This document shows, in pieces, positions 17,171 through 26,517 of a stretch of 64,000 nt of DNA (position 1 is the first letter of the stretch; each line of letters begins with the position of its first letter). The notes under the pieces are model-generated. The model worked only from the letters and a program-made list of their open reading frames with translations. It was not told where the DNA came from and searched no databases. Source of the stretch: Solobacterium sp. (GTDB lineage: Bacteria; Bacillota_I; Bacilli_A; Erysipelotrichales; Erysipelotrichaceae); NCBI GenBank assembly GCA_017510405.1, contig JAFWNG010000045.1, positions 124,001-188,000 on the forward strand, written 5' to 3'. The translations under genes and the position numbers were made by a program.

Positions 17171-18683
17171 TTGCTTCTCCCTTTCCAAGAGCACAGGCAT
17201 ACGCTGCCAGAGCGCCCTTTTCACGGATCAGTTCCAGAGCTGCTGCAGCTGCTTCTTCGAAGCCTTCCACAGTTGTCAGATCCATACCCCACATACGCTC
17301 GTCTTTCATGACTGCGTGTGTCAGTGTCTTTGCATCATCATTTCTGTGGTCATAGTAGAATTCCAGAACGAAGCGGTCATCGTTGATCGTATATGTATTT
17401 CCTGCAGGTCTCCTGCATACCAGTCCGCTGTCATTGAGTTCCTGGATGTCGCTGGAATAGAACGCCATGTATGCAGCGAAGCTCGTTGTCAGGCACTTCG
17501 GCAGTTCTTTCTTTGCTTCGACATACTCGAGGAAGCTCGGCAGATCTCTTGCCCGCCACTTGGAGGTGGAGTTCAGAGAGATGCTCATCAGTTCATGGTT
17601 TACGAACGGGTTGTTGAAGCGGTCCTGAACAGCACTGGCGAAGTTGTAGAGATCGTCTTTGTCCAGCGGCAGTGTCGGGATGACTTCGTCATACAGCATT
17701 GTGTTCATGAAGTTGAGAACTGTCTCGTTTTCCATGCATTCACGAACGATGTCGAAACCTGCGAGATAAGCACCGAGAACGAAGCCTGTATGAGCGCCGT
17801 TCAGAATGCGTACTTTACGTTTCTTATACGGTGTGACATCCGGTACGACAGGGCAGTTGAGTCCGGCTTTCTTGAACGGCAGTTTTTCCTCCAGCCATTC
17901 CGGTCCTTCAATATTCCAGACACCGAATACTTCACCTACGTCGATCAGGTCATCGGTGTAGCCGTTTTCTTCTTCCAGACGGGCAACTTCCTGCGGGTCG
18001 CGGATACGGCCTGGAACGATGCGGTCTACGAGTGTGGAGCAGAATGTGCAGTCTTCATTGACATAGCGGCGGAAGTCTTCTTCCAGACCCCACTGGTCAA
18101 TATACTGATTGACGCACTTCAGCAGTTCTTTGCCGTTGTTGTCGATCAGTTCGCAGGACAGGATCACGAGTCCGCTCTGCTTTGCCTGCCATCTTGCATA
18201 GAGGCACTGTGTCAGTTTGCCCGGGAAGGAAGAACACGGACGGTCGTTCAGCTGGCATTCCGGTACATAGACGATACCTGCTTCGGTCGTATTGGATACG
18301 ACATACTCAAGGTCCGGTGACTTCGAGACTTCGATCATACGGTCGAAATCTGCATCTTCATAAGGATTCAGGCAGCGGGAAACAACGGAAATGACGCGTT
18401 TGCGGTCAACCTTTTCTCCGTTCTCTCTGCCGCGCAGATACAGAGTGTAGAGTCCTTCCTGTGCATTGATGAGGTCGTGCAGGCGGCCGCTGATCGGTGT
18501 AACGAGAACAACTTTTCCGTTCCATCCTGCTTTTTCGTTCGATACATCGAACCAGTAGTCTGCGAAGGCACGGAGGAAGTTTCCTTCACCGAACTGCAGC
18601 ACCTTTTCCGGTGCATCTTTCAGAATGTATCCGTCATATCCGGATTCTTTCAGCACTGCATAGTTTAATTTATTCATGTTCAT
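17163..18683 (-). CDS. uxaB: tagaturonate reductase (altronate oxidoreductase) UxaB
   Basis: NAD-dependent long-chain polyol dehydrogenase family enzyme of about 506 aa. It reduces D-tagaturonate to D-altronate. The nucleotide-binding N-terminus VLQFGEGNFLRAFADYWFD and the KVRILNGAHTGFVLGAYLAG segment are characteristic. Two in-frame ATGs (18683 and 18677) follow AAGGAG by 4 and 10 nt; 18683 is used. It is the first gene of the uxa operon, about 30 nt downstream of a strong terminator. Confidence 0.95.
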   Translation of the reverse strand: MNMNKLNYAVLKESGYDGYILKDAPEKVLQFGEGNFLRAFADYWFDVSNEKAGWNGKVVLVTPISGRLHDLINAQEGLYTLYLRGRENGEKVDRKRVISVVSRCLNPYEDADFDRMIEVSKSPDLEYVVSNTTEAGIVYVPECQLNDRPCSSFPGKLTQCLYARWQAKQSGLVILSCELIDNNGKELLKCVNQYIDQWGLEEDFRRYVNEDCTFCSTLVDRIVPGRIRDPQEVARLEEENGYTDDLIDVGEVFGVWNIEGPEWLEEKLPFKKAGLNCPVVPDVTPYKKRKVRILNGAHTGFVLGAYLAGFDIVRECMENETVLNFMNTMLYDEVIPTLPLDKDDLYNFASAVQDRFNNPFVNHELMSISLNSTSKWRARDLPSFLEYVEAKKELPKCLTTSFAAYMAFYSSDIQELNDSGLVCRRPAGNTYTINDDRFVLEFYYDHRNDDAKTLTHAVMKDERMWGMDLTTVEGFEEAAAAALELIREKGALAAYACALGKGEANA

Positions 18684-18709
18684 AATTCTCCTTACGCTCA
18701 CGCGTTCCT

Positions 18710-18740
18710 AAAAAAAGTGAAGATACATACGTACCTTCAC
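18710..18740 (-). terminator. terminator between the esterase gene and uxaB
   Basis: On the minus strand a 10-bp stem (18740-18731 with 18726-18717, one G-U pair) is followed by seven T residues (18716-18710). It separates the pectin locus from the uxa operon, or acts as an attenuator since uxaB starts only about 27 nt later. Confidence 0.85.
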
Positions 18741-18748
18741 GAAATTGC

Positions 18749-19528
18749 TCAGGGCACGTACGCAAATATGCGGTTAATCCACATTTTGCAAAGCTGGACC
18801 CATTGCCTGCACGTCTCGTCAGGCGTCTCGACTTCCTGCGTGCACGTGGATATACCATGTACGCCTGTTTCAAACAAATGATACGCAAACGGAACACCGT
18901 TCTTCCGAAGCGCCGCCGCCAGCATCATGCTGTTTTCCGGCGGAACACTCGCGTCTTCCCCGCCGTGCCACAGAAAGCACGGAGGAAAGGAAGAAGTCAC
19001 CCGGGCAGGAATATGAAGCTTTTCTTTCAGAACAGGATCATTTCCTGTGACCCAGCGGACCGATTCCTCATGCGCATATTCTTCTGTGCTGATCACCGGA
19101 TAGCACAGGATCACGGCATCCGGACGAACCTCCGGAACGAATCCCAGTTCCGGATCGTTCCACAGAGCGCCGAGACTTGCCGCAAGATGGCCGCCGGCCG
19201 AGAAGCCCAGTACCGCGACTTTTTCCGGATCTACATGCCATTCCTGGCAGTTTCTCCGGATCGTTCGTACGGTTTCCGCAAGTTCTCTGAGCGGCCGGTA
19301 TCCGGAAGCCTGTTCGCCGCAGGAATAGTTCAGGATAAATGCCTGAAATCCCATTGACAGAAACTCGAAGGCGACCGGATCTTTTTCCCGCGGTGACAGC
19401 CAGCGGTATGCTCCGCCGGGACAGATCACGACAGCAGGACGGATCTTATGTGTTTTCAGTGTCGGATAATCTTCCTGCAGAAAGCCGGTAACTTCCGCAC
19501 TTTCTGCAGGAAAGTGAATGATCTGCAT
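18749..19528 (-). CDS. alpha/beta-hydrolase, probable intracellular acetyl esterase
   Basis: Serine hydrolase of 259 aa. The nucleophile elbow GFSAGGH (Ser about 110), the oxyanion region VVICPGGAY and the acid/His region FLWHGGEDASVP are clear, as in acetylxylan or pectin acetyl esterases of the BD-FAE type. There is no signal peptide. Its ATG overlaps the kduD stop by one base. Location at the end of the pectin locus suggests removal of acetyl groups from imported pectic oligomers. Confidence 0.85.
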   Translation of the reverse strand: MQIIHFPAESAEVTGFLQEDYPTLKTHKIRPAVVICPGGAYRWLSPREKDPVAFEFLSMGFQAFILNYSCGEQASGYRPLRELAETVRTIRRNCQEWHVDPEKVAVLGFSAGGHLAASLGALWNDPELGFVPEVRPDAVILCYPVISTEEYAHEESVRWVTGNDPVLKEKLHIPARVTSSFPPCFLWHGGEDASVPPENSMMLAAALRKNGVPFAYHLFETGVHGISTCTQEVETPDETCRQWVQLCKMWINRIFAYVP

Positions 19529-20325
19529 TACGGCTGCTTGCCGATGTAAGCAAGGATGCCGCCGTCAACGTACAGAATATGTCCGTTCACGAAATTGGAT
19601 GCATCCGATGCAAGGAATACTGCAGGACCCTGCAGATCTTCCGGTGTTCCCCAGCGCGCTGCCGGTGTCTTGGCAATAATGAACTGGTCAAACGGATGTC
19701 TGGAGCCGTCCGGCTGTTTTTCACGCAGCGGAGCAGTCTGCGGCGTAGCAATATAGCCCGGGCCGATACCGTTGCACTGGATGTTGTGTTCGCCGTATTC
19801 CGAGCAGATGTTCTTTGTCAGCATCTTCAGGCCGCCCTTGGCAGCTGCGTATGCCGATACGGTCTCACGGCCGAGTTCAGACATCATCGAGCAGATGTTG
19901 ATGATCTTGCCGTGTCCCTTCTTGATCATTCCCGGAATAACTGCCTTGGAGACGATGAACGGTGCGTTCAGATCGACGTCAATGACCTGGCGGAATTCAT
20001 CCGCGGACATTTCCGTCATCGGAATACGCTTGATGATGCCGGCATTGTTGACGAGGATGTCGATCGTTCCGACTTCCTTTTCAATGTCTGCGATCATTGC
20101 CGCAACTTCGTCTTCCTTTGTAACGTCGCACACATAGCCTCTTGCTTCGATTCCCTTGGCATGATAGCTGTCGAGTGCTTTCTGCTTGGAAGCTTCGCTT
20201 CTGCAGTTGAAACAGATCGTTGCGCCTGCTGCTGCATACGCTTCAGCGATCGCAAAACCGATTCCGTATACCGCACCGGTGATCAGTGCGACCTTTCCGT
20301 CAAGACGGAATGCGTTCATATCCAT
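19528..20325 (-). CDS. kduD: SDR family 2-keto-3-deoxygluconate / gluconate-5-dehydrogenase type (KduD)
   Basis: Cytoplasmic short-chain dehydrogenase of 265 aa. The Rossmann motif TGAVYGIG is near 16-23, NNAG near 91, and the catalytic YAAAK follows. Directly after kduI, it should reduce 2,5-diketo-3-deoxygluconate to KDG. Sequence alone does not separate KduD from gluconate 5-dehydrogenase; the kduI neighbour decides. AGGAGG precedes the ATG, 11 nt after the kduI stop. Confidence 0.9.
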   Translation of the reverse strand: MDMNAFRLDGKVALITGAVYGIGFAIAEAYAAAGATICFNCRSEASKQKALDSYHAKGIEARGYVCDVTKEDEVAAMIADIEKEVGTIDILVNNAGIIKRIPMTEMSADEFRQVIDVDLNAPFIVSKAVIPGMIKKGHGKIINICSMMSELGRETVSAYAAAKGGLKMLTKNICSEYGEHNIQCNGIGPGYIATPQTAPLREKQPDGSRHPFDQFIIAKTPAARWGTPEDLQGPAVFLASDASNFVNGHILYVDGGILAYIGKQP

Positions 20326-20335
20326 GTAATACCTC

Positions 20336-21178
20336 CTAGAGCATCTCGTTCGGCTTCAGTGTATCCATATCATCGAACGCAAGGTTTTCACCGCCCATTG
20401 CCCAGATGAATGTGTAGTTGGATGTACCGCAGCCGCTGTGGATCGACCATGACGGCGAGATGACTGCGTCGAAGTTCTTCATGACGAGGTGCCGTGTTTC
20501 CTGCGGCTGTCCCATCATGTGGATGACTGCTTCATCTCCCGGGATCTCAAAGTATGTGTAGACTTCCATACGGCGCTCATGTGTGTGGCTCGGCATTGTA
20601 TTCCATACACTGCCTTCCGCCAGCTGTGTGAGGCCCATGGAGAGCTGGCATGTCTCCAGAACATCCGGATGAATGAACTGGTTGATGACACGCTTGTTCG
20701 CATTCTTTTCTTCTCCGCACGGACGATGATTTGCCTTGTCAAAGGACAGGAAAGTCGTCTTGCACTCTTTGTGCGCCGGTGTGGAAGCCAGGTAGAATTT
20801 AGCCGGCTGTGCCGGATCATCGCTTTCGAAATAGACTTCCTTAACGCCCTTCGTGATATAGAGGCAGTCCTCATATCCCATCTCATAGCGAACGCCGTCT
20901 GCCGTAATGGCACCCTTGCCGCCGAGATTGAATACGCCTGCTTCTCTTCTTTCGAGGAAGAAATTCGTGCCGAAGTTTGCCCAGATATCGATGCCTTTGT
21001 CGATCGACACTTTCTCATGCACCGGCATAATGCCAAGGATGACCATGCGGTCAACATGAGAATAGGTAGCCTTCACAGTATCCGCAACATACAGATCCGT
21101 GATCAGGAATTCTTTACGGAGTTCCTCAGTGGTGTACCGCTTAACATCATTCGGACTCGCGGAATATCTGATATCCAT
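20336..21178 (-). CDS. kduI: 5-keto-4-deoxyuronate isomerase KduI
   Basis: Cupin-fold isomerase of 280 aa converting 4-deoxy-5-ketouronate (from unsaturated uronates) to 2,5-diketo-3-deoxygluconate. The start MDIRYSASPNDVKRYTTEELR is near-consensus for KduI. Zinc ligands are visible in PSHTHERRMEVYTYF and the later WSIHSGCGTSNY. It links the GH105 product to KduD and KdgK. A GGAGA site precedes the ATG. Confidence 0.97.
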   Translation of the reverse strand: MDIRYSASPNDVKRYTTEELRKEFLITDLYVADTVKATYSHVDRMVILGIMPVHEKVSIDKGIDIWANFGTNFFLERREAGVFNLGGKGAITADGVRYEMGYEDCLYITKGVKEVYFESDDPAQPAKFYLASTPAHKECKTTFLSFDKANHRPCGEEKNANKRVINQFIHPDVLETCQLSMGLTQLAEGSVWNTMPSHTHERRMEVYTYFEIPGDEAVIHMMGQPQETRHLVMKNFDAVISPSWSIHSGCGTSNYTFIWAMGGENLAFDDMDTLKPNEML

Positions 21179-21192
21179 AAATATCTCCTGTT

Positions 21193-22269
21193 TTAAAGAA
21201 CCATTTCTGTTTCTGCGTCAAACAGATAAATGCTTCTGGCCGGAATGGTGAATTCGATTTCCTCGTCGATCTCCGGTGTATCATGCGGGTCGACCTTCAG
21301 GATCGCTTTGGTCTCACCGGCTGTGATATATACGTTGGTATTGTCACCGAGCATTTCTGTCAGCTCGACCATTGCCTTGACCTTGATGCCTTCGTGTTCC
21401 GGACGCAGCTCGATGGCTTCCGGACGGAATCCGAATACGATCTCTTTGCCTTCATACTCTTTCGCCTTATCGCCGAGTTTTGCATTCAGGTCGATATCGT
21501 TGTCGCCGAACTTCAGAATACCCTTGTTCAGAGTTCCTCTGACAAAGTTCATCGGCGGTTCACCGATGAATCCGGCTACGAATACATTGACCGGGTTGAA
21601 GTACAGCTCATACGGTGTACCGATCTGCTGTACATAACCGTCTTTCATGACGACGATACGGTCTGCCAGAGTCATGGCCTCTGTCTGGTCATGAGTTACG
21701 TAGATCGTTGTTGCGCCTGTGTTGCGGTGGATCTGAGCGATCTCAGAACGCATGGTTACACGCTGCTTCGCATCCAGGTTGGACAGCGGTTCGTCCATCA
21801 GGAAGATGCCTACCTTACGGATAATGGCACGTCCGATGGCAACACGCTGACGCTGACCGCCGGACAGTGCACGCGGCAGACGATCCAGATAATCGGTCAG
21901 ACCGAGGATGGCTGCTGTTTTCTTAACTTTTTCTTCGATGACTTCTTCGTCAACACCCTGCAGTGTCAGGCCGAAGGCAATATTATCGAATACGGTCATC
22001 TGCGGATACAGAGCGTAGCTCTGGAATACCATCGCTACCTCACGCTCACGCGGACCAAGTTCATTTGCACGGTTACCATTGATCAGGAAATCACCATTGG
22101 AAATATCCTCAAGACCGGCGATCATGCGCAGTGTCGTTGATTTTCCGCATCCGGACGGACCGACGAATACGATGAACTCGCCCTTGTCGATCTCAAGATT
22201 GAAATCATGAACTGCGTGATATCCGTTCGGATAGATCTTATTGATGTTTTTCAGTGTTATGTATGCCAT
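21193..22269 (-). CDS. ugpC: MsmX/UgpC-type sugar ABC ATPase (second copy)
   Basis: ATPase of 358 aa with Walker [10 protein letters not shown] at 37-45, [10 protein letters not shown], Walker [15 protein letters not shown] and switch segment THDQTEAMT, followed by the usual TOBE-like C-terminal domain. Normal length without the insertion seen at 6596-7795. It lies between the AraC gene and kduI. It could energise the CUT1 system at 31613-33571 or others in the genome. Confidence 0.93.
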   Translation of the reverse strand: MAYITLKNINKIYPNGYHAVHDFNLEIDKGEFIVFVGPSGCGKSTTLRMIAGLEDISNGDFLINGNRANELGPREREVAMVFQSYALYPQMTVFDNIAFGLTLQGVDEEVIEEKVKKTAAILGLTDYLDRLPRALSGGQRQRVAIGRAIIRKVGIFLMDEPLSNLDAKQRVTMRSEIAQIHRNTGATTIYVTHDQTEAMTLADRIVVMKDGYVQQIGTPYELYFNPVNVFVAGFIGEPPMNFVRGTLNKGILKFGDNDIDLNAKLGDKAKEYEGKEIVFGFRPEAIELRPEHEGIKVKAMVELTEMLGDNTNVYITAGETKAILKVDPHDTPEIDEEIEFTIPARSIYLFDAETEMVL

Positions 22270-22317
22270 AGAATATCGCCTCCTAGCGTATGTTTATATG
22301 ACTGTTCATAATGTGTT

Positions 22318-23100
22318 CTAGATAAATACTTTTGTACTGTCCGAGTCGCCGCCGGTCATAACAGTGCTTTCCTTTTTGTAGTTTTTCGGAGAGACACCGT
22401 ACCTGCTCTTGAACAGTTTTGAGAAATACAGCGGATCGCTGAATCCGCACTGGCGGGCGATCTGCGTGATATTGTTGCTTTCGCCGCCGGTCAGAAGATT
22501 CTTCGCGGCATTTTCGAGACGCTTCTCGGTCAGAAACTGTCTCGGTGTCATTCCCATTTCCTGTTTGAACATCCTTTTAAGGTATTCTGTACTGAATGAG
22601 AATGTCTGCAGAGAACTGTTCAGATCGAAATTCGGATCCGGAAAGTTCTTCAGTATGCTGTCGGTGATCTGCCGAACAATCTCACTGTACTTCCCCTCGC
22701 CGTTAACCATGCTTTCCACAAGGGATATGACAAGCTGGCTGTATATGGGCAGGATCGATACGCTTTCAGGCTGGTTGGTAGAATAGTAGTAGAACATTGC
22801 GGAAAATGCGTTACGAAGATGTTCATTCTTGCGGTCTGACAGAATGATCGGCCGATCAAAGTTCAGCGTACAGTCTGACATGATCACATGAATATTCGTA
22901 AATCCAGTCTCACTGCGGTTTGTATGCGGAATCATCGGAGGGATGACTGTGAGGCTGTCTTCCGCATAACTGAGTTTAAGGTCCGGGAAAATGAGTTCTC
23001 CCTTTCCGGACGTGCAGTAGATCAGTTCCCAGTTCTGATGAAGATGTTTTGAAACGGAATAGGTCTGCGAATGTTTTCCAACATAGATAATGTCATTCAT
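22318..23100 (-). CDS. AraC-family transcriptional regulator
   Basis: Regulator of 260 aa: a cupin-like sensing domain (LHQNWELIYCTSGKG and IPPMIPH, about 18-60) and two C-terminal helix-turn-helix motifs (about 160-245) ending with the AraC signature GFSDPLYFSKLFKSRYGVSP. It is embedded in the pectin locus, 11 nt after GH105, with only a weak ribosome site. It probably controls the operon it belongs to and perhaps the divergent pectinesterase gene. Confidence 0.9.
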   Translation of the reverse strand: MNDIIYVGKHSQTYSVSKHLHQNWELIYCTSGKGELIFPDLKLSYAEDSLTVIPPMIPHTNRSETGFTNIHVIMSDCTLNFDRPIILSDRKNEHLRNAFSAMFYYYSTNQPESVSILPIYSQLVISLVESMVNGEGKYSEIVRQITDSILKNFPDPNFDLNSSLQTFSFSTEYLKRMFKQEMGMTPRQFLTEKRLENAAKNLLTGGESNNITQIARQCGFSDPLYFSKLFKSRYGVSPKNYKKESTVMTGGDSDSTKVFI

Positions 23101-23111
23101 CCGTATACTCT

Positions 23112-24248
23112 TTATCCGTTGTTACGGCGTTTCACTTCTGTATAAGCAAGTACAAACGGTGCAACACCTTTCGCGTCATTTTCTACGATCGGTTCGGAAA
23201 TGTAATACTCATAGGATCCGTCACGACGGCGGTTGTTCTCCGGACCAAGTCCTGCCACAAGGCAGATCCCGCCCAGATTCAGTCCGTTCTCTGTAAATGT
23301 CAGATAGCGGTCCATAATGCCGTTGAACGTCTTTTCACCGAGTTCTGCATAGGAAGCGTCCAGGATGCCGAGCCGGCTTCCCTTCAGCATTGCGTATGCC
23401 ATCATTGCACTTCCGCTTGTTTCCAGATAGTTGCCTTCTCTTCCGGGCTGATCCGGTACCTGCCAGTACATGCCGGTCTCCTCATCCGCATAACTGCGGA
23501 TGGAGGACATCAGACCGGTAAACACCGGTACCAGCGCTGCGTGCTGTTCACCGTCCGGAATGATCTCCATCAGGTCTGCCATCGCTACGGCAAACCAGCC
23601 GAGAGAACGCAGCCAGAAGTTTCTGGAACAGCCGGTTTCCGGGTCTGCCCAGAACGCTTTCTTCGAAGCGTCGTAGCCGTGGAAGTACAGGCCTGTCTTC
23701 GCGTCGCGCATGCGTTTCTCAACATTCAGGATCTGAGAGATGGTATCGCTGCAGTCCTTACTGCCGAAGTTCATATCGTACATTGCCATGAACGGCTGTC
23801 CCATATAGATGCCGTCCAGCCATACCTGATTCGGATAGATTGCCTTGTGCCAGAAGTTGCCTTCGTATGTACGCGGCTGTACTTCCAGCATTCTGCGCAG
23901 CGTACCGGCAGCCAGGCGGTATTTTTCCTTCCCTGTACGGCGGTAAAGTTCAAACAGGACTCTTCCTTCGTTGATGTCATCCAGGTTTGCCTTTTCCGGT
24001 TCCAGCGTCAGGATCGAACCGTCTTCCTGTACATAGTAATCTGCGACTTTTTCCGCAAATTCCGCATAGCGTTCATCGCCGGTAATCCTTGTCATTTCCA
24101 TGAGAGCTGTAAGCATACAGCCGTCAATGTAATTCCAGTTTCCTTTTTTGCCTTCCCGCAGCTTTTCGAGATTCCACATCGTTCTTTCCGGTGTGGATTC
24201 CTCAACTAACCGCAGTACATAGGCATCGATTCTGCTGTAATCGGTCAT
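23112..24248 (-). CDS. GH105 unsaturated rhamnogalacturonyl/glucuronyl hydrolase
   Basis: Cytoplasmic hydrolase of 378 aa (YteR/YesR type) releasing the unsaturated uronate from oligomers made by lyases. The (alpha/alpha)6 barrel motif NQVWLDGIYMGQPF carries the catalytic Asp (about 145). No signal peptide. The start overlaps the GH28 stop (ATGA), so the two are co-translated. Its product feeds KduI. Confidence 0.93.
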   Translation of the reverse strand: MTDYSRIDAYVLRLVEESTPERTMWNLEKLREGKKGNWNYIDGCMLTALMEMTRITGDERYAEFAEKVADYYVQEDGSILTLEPEKANLDDINEGRVLFELYRRTGKEKYRLAAGTLRRMLEVQPRTYEGNFWHKAIYPNQVWLDGIYMGQPFMAMYDMNFGSKDCSDTISQILNVEKRMRDAKTGLYFHGYDASKKAFWADPETGCSRNFWLRSLGWFAVAMADLMEIIPDGEQHAALVPVFTGLMSSIRSYADEETGMYWQVPDQPGREGNYLETSGSAMMAYAMLKGSRLGILDASYAELGEKTFNGIMDRYLTFTENGLNLGGICLVAGLGPENNRRRDGSYEYYISEPIVENDAKGVAPFVLAYTEVKRRNNG

Positions 24249-25804
24249 GCGTTAAACTCCTTTAATGTCACTTCCCCGCAGTGCTGGGCAATGACAGGTT
24301 CCCCTTCCGTGCCTTTCAGCGTCACATTCTGTACGGTCACTTCTTTCACATTGTCCAGATAGAGTCCCATACGGCATGTCGGTTCGGCAAATTCGTGCAT
24401 TGCCGGAACAAACGGCTTTGCATCTTCGGCGAACGTAACGCTGATATTCTCAAGTTCGACCTTCTCGATCGGACTTTCCGGCAGACCGTCGATCCAGCAG
24501 GCCGCCGCTTCGACATCCACACATTCCATATTGCGGAATGCGAAGTGTCCCATATGCGGAGTCCTGTCATCGACCGGAAGTGCTTTGCGGCTCCATACGT
24601 ATTCCGAATGTGCATCCGGATCCACGCAGTTGTACCACATATTGATTACGATCGGTGTCTTGACCTTCTCCATGCGGATATTGTCAAACACGACTTCATT
24701 GATAATGCTGTCTTTTCCTCTGCCGCGTCTTGTCTTGATACGCAGGCCTCTGTCTGTTTCGCGGAACACACACTGTGTTACCGAAACATTGCGGATGCCC
24801 GCAGACAGTTCGCTTCCCAGTGTCAGTGCGCCGTGCCCGAACTGCATCAGGCAGTTGCGGATCGTGTGATCCTGGGCCGGAACCTTGTATTTCCGGGCCA
24901 TATCGAACTTGCCTGATTTCACCGCGATGCAGTCATCTCCTACGGAGAAGCTGCAGCCGATGATGTCAACGTTCCGGCAGCTTTCCGGATCAATGGCGTC
25001 GGTATTCGGGGAAATCTTCGGGGCGGTCACAAACACATCGAGGAACCGGATATTCTCAGAGAAATACGGATGCAGGTGCCACGACGGGCTGTTTGCTACG
25101 GTGATTCCGTGCAGCGTGATATTGCGGCACCGGTTCAGGAAGATGGCGCGCGGACGCTTTGCCGGGAAATTGCGGAATTCCTTCCACCAGTCCCCGTTCT
25201 GTCCGTTGCCGTCGATCTTTCCTTTGCCGACGATTGCAACATCCGTAACATATGCGCCCTGGATCAGCGACTGGTAACACGGCTCTTCAATACCTTCGAA
25301 GCCGGCAAACGGAGTCTCTTTTCCCTGCGCATCTGTTACTGTCGCCGGGATGATCGGATAGCGCGTCCGGTCGGTCGAACCGAGGAGCACCGCTCCTTCA
25401 TCCAGTTCGATCGTAATACGGCTGCGCAGTGTAAGCGGCATTGTCAGATAGGTTCCCTTCGGGAAATACAGTCTGCCGCCGTCCGGGATCATATTGATCG
25501 CTGCCTGGATCACTGCGGTATCTTCGTTGACGCCGTCACCCAGTGCACCGAACTCACGGATGTTCACACAGCATGTTTCTGCTGCAGTTCTGAACTGCAC
25601 TTTCTCTGTACTGTCTTTAAAGCAGATCTCTGCTTCATAGTCAGTTTCCGGTCTCAGACCAAATAAGGAAAATACATTTTCATTGCCGGAGTATACCGTT
25701 TCGCCTTCCAGCTTTACGGTATATTCCTGCGGGTTGTAATAAGGAGATGTATTTTCAAACTCAAAGCAGACTGAACTGCTTCCGGCATATAAACAGTGGA
25801 TCAT
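24245..25804 (-). CDS. GH28 polygalacturonase-type enzyme, intracellular
   Basis: A 519-aa inverting glycosidase. A short FN3-like N-terminal region (about 1-75) precedes the right-handed beta-helix. All GH28 motifs are present: NTD 267-269, GDD 289-291, GHG 323-325 and RIKT 355-358. There is no signal peptide, so it should act on imported oligogalacturonides or rhamnogalacturonan fragments, probably as an exo-enzyme. AAGGAGGAACGAA precedes the ATG. Confidence 0.94.
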   Translation of the reverse strand: MIHCLYAGSSSVCFEFENTSPYYNPQEYTVKLEGETVYSGNENVFSLFGLRPETDYEAEICFKDSTEKVQFRTAAETCCVNIREFGALGDGVNEDTAVIQAAINMIPDGGRLYFPKGTYLTMPLTLRSRITIELDEGAVLLGSTDRTRYPIIPATVTDAQGKETPFAGFEGIEEPCYQSLIQGAYVTDVAIVGKGKIDGNGQNGDWWKEFRNFPAKRPRAIFLNRCRNITLHGITVANSPSWHLHPYFSENIRFLDVFVTAPKISPNTDAIDPESCRNVDIIGCSFSVGDDCIAVKSGKFDMARKYKVPAQDHTIRNCLMQFGHGALTLGSELSAGIRNVSVTQCVFRETDRGLRIKTRRGRGKDSIINEVVFDNIRMEKVKTPIVINMWYNCVDPDAHSEYVWSRKALPVDDRTPHMGHFAFRNMECVDVEAAACWIDGLPESPIEKVELENISVTFAEDAKPFVPAMHEFAEPTCRMGLYLDNVKEVTVQNVTLKGTEGEPVIAQHCGEVTLKEFNA

Positions 25805-25815
25805 TTCGTTCCTCC

Positions 25816-26445
25816 TTACTGCGCACCCTGTTTCACTTTGGCAATTACACCAGAGATGAAATGCTTGACCTCAATGAACATGAGATCAACTAAGAGATAG
25901 AACAGTCCGAACAGGAGCGGTTCGACACCGAGCACTACTTTGTCCGGCTGTCCCGAAGCCGCTGCAGCAGCGGCATTGATCATTGAATAGATGGAATAGA
26001 CGAAGAACAGCACCAGGGATGAATAGAAAATATTCAGAAAGAAACTGCTGAATCCCTTCTTTGTCACCATGATCCACCGTTCATTTTCGCCTTCCGTGCG
26101 TTCAAAGAAACGCAGAGCATTGTTGGTGAGCAGGTCTGTGACGATTCCCATCGCTATGGCTGTAACAAACAGCGTATCGAGTACGTCTGCCATATACAGC
26201 CCCAGACCCCAGATGAAGAAGAAACATACTGCACCGGCAAACCAGAACTTGATGAACAGCATCTTCGCCCACTGCGGAATATTGAGTTTGGATTTTGAAT
26301 AGTACTTTCTGAGTTCCTCCTCCGACACGACCGGTGAGTTTTCTTCGTTTGCTTCAACCAGTTCCTGAACGGCATTTTTTTTCAGTTTGTAATAATCTGC
26401 CTCTTTTTCAATTTCCGGTTTTATATGCTTCTTTTTTTTGCTCAT
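25816..26445 (-). CDS. unknown four-segment membrane protein
   Basis: Not recognised. The 209-aa product has a charged N-terminus (about 1-60, Lys-rich then acidic) and four hydrophobic stretches (roughly 66-85, 88-105, 133-155, 175-200). ATG at 26445 has AGGAG 5 nt upstream, preferred over 26463. It lies between GH28 and another small membrane protein gene inside the CUT1 locus, so a transport-associated role is likely but unproven. Confidence 0.7.
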   Translation of the reverse strand: MSKKKKHIKPEIEKEADYYKLKKNAVQELVEANEENSPVVSEEELRKYYSKSKLNIPQWAKMLFIKFWFAGAVCFFFIWGLGLYMADVLDTLFVTAIAMGIVTDLLTNNALRFFERTEGENERWIMVTKKGFSSFFLNIFYSSLVLFFVYSIYSMINAAAAAASGQPDKVVLGVEPLLFGLFYLLVDLMFIEVKHFISGVIAKVKQGAQ

Positions 26446-26460
26446 GAATACTCCTGCGCG

Positions 26461-26502
26461 CATACAGCAGGGACAGTTAGCATGGCTGACTGTCCGCTGT
26501 AT
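26461..26502 (-). other. long intra-operon hairpin
   Basis: An 8-bp stem (CATACAGC/GCTGTATG) continues after a 2-nt bulge into an 11-bp stem (GGACAGTTAGC with GCTGACTGTCC) with a 3-nt loop. No U-tract follows on the transcribed strand. Likely an mRNA stability or processing element. Confidence 0.6.
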
Positions 26503-26517
26503 GTACTGAACTGATAA

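Noticed and set aside
15965-17311. A 448-codon plus-strand frame
   Set aside because: Antisense to uxaA; the same composition artefact.
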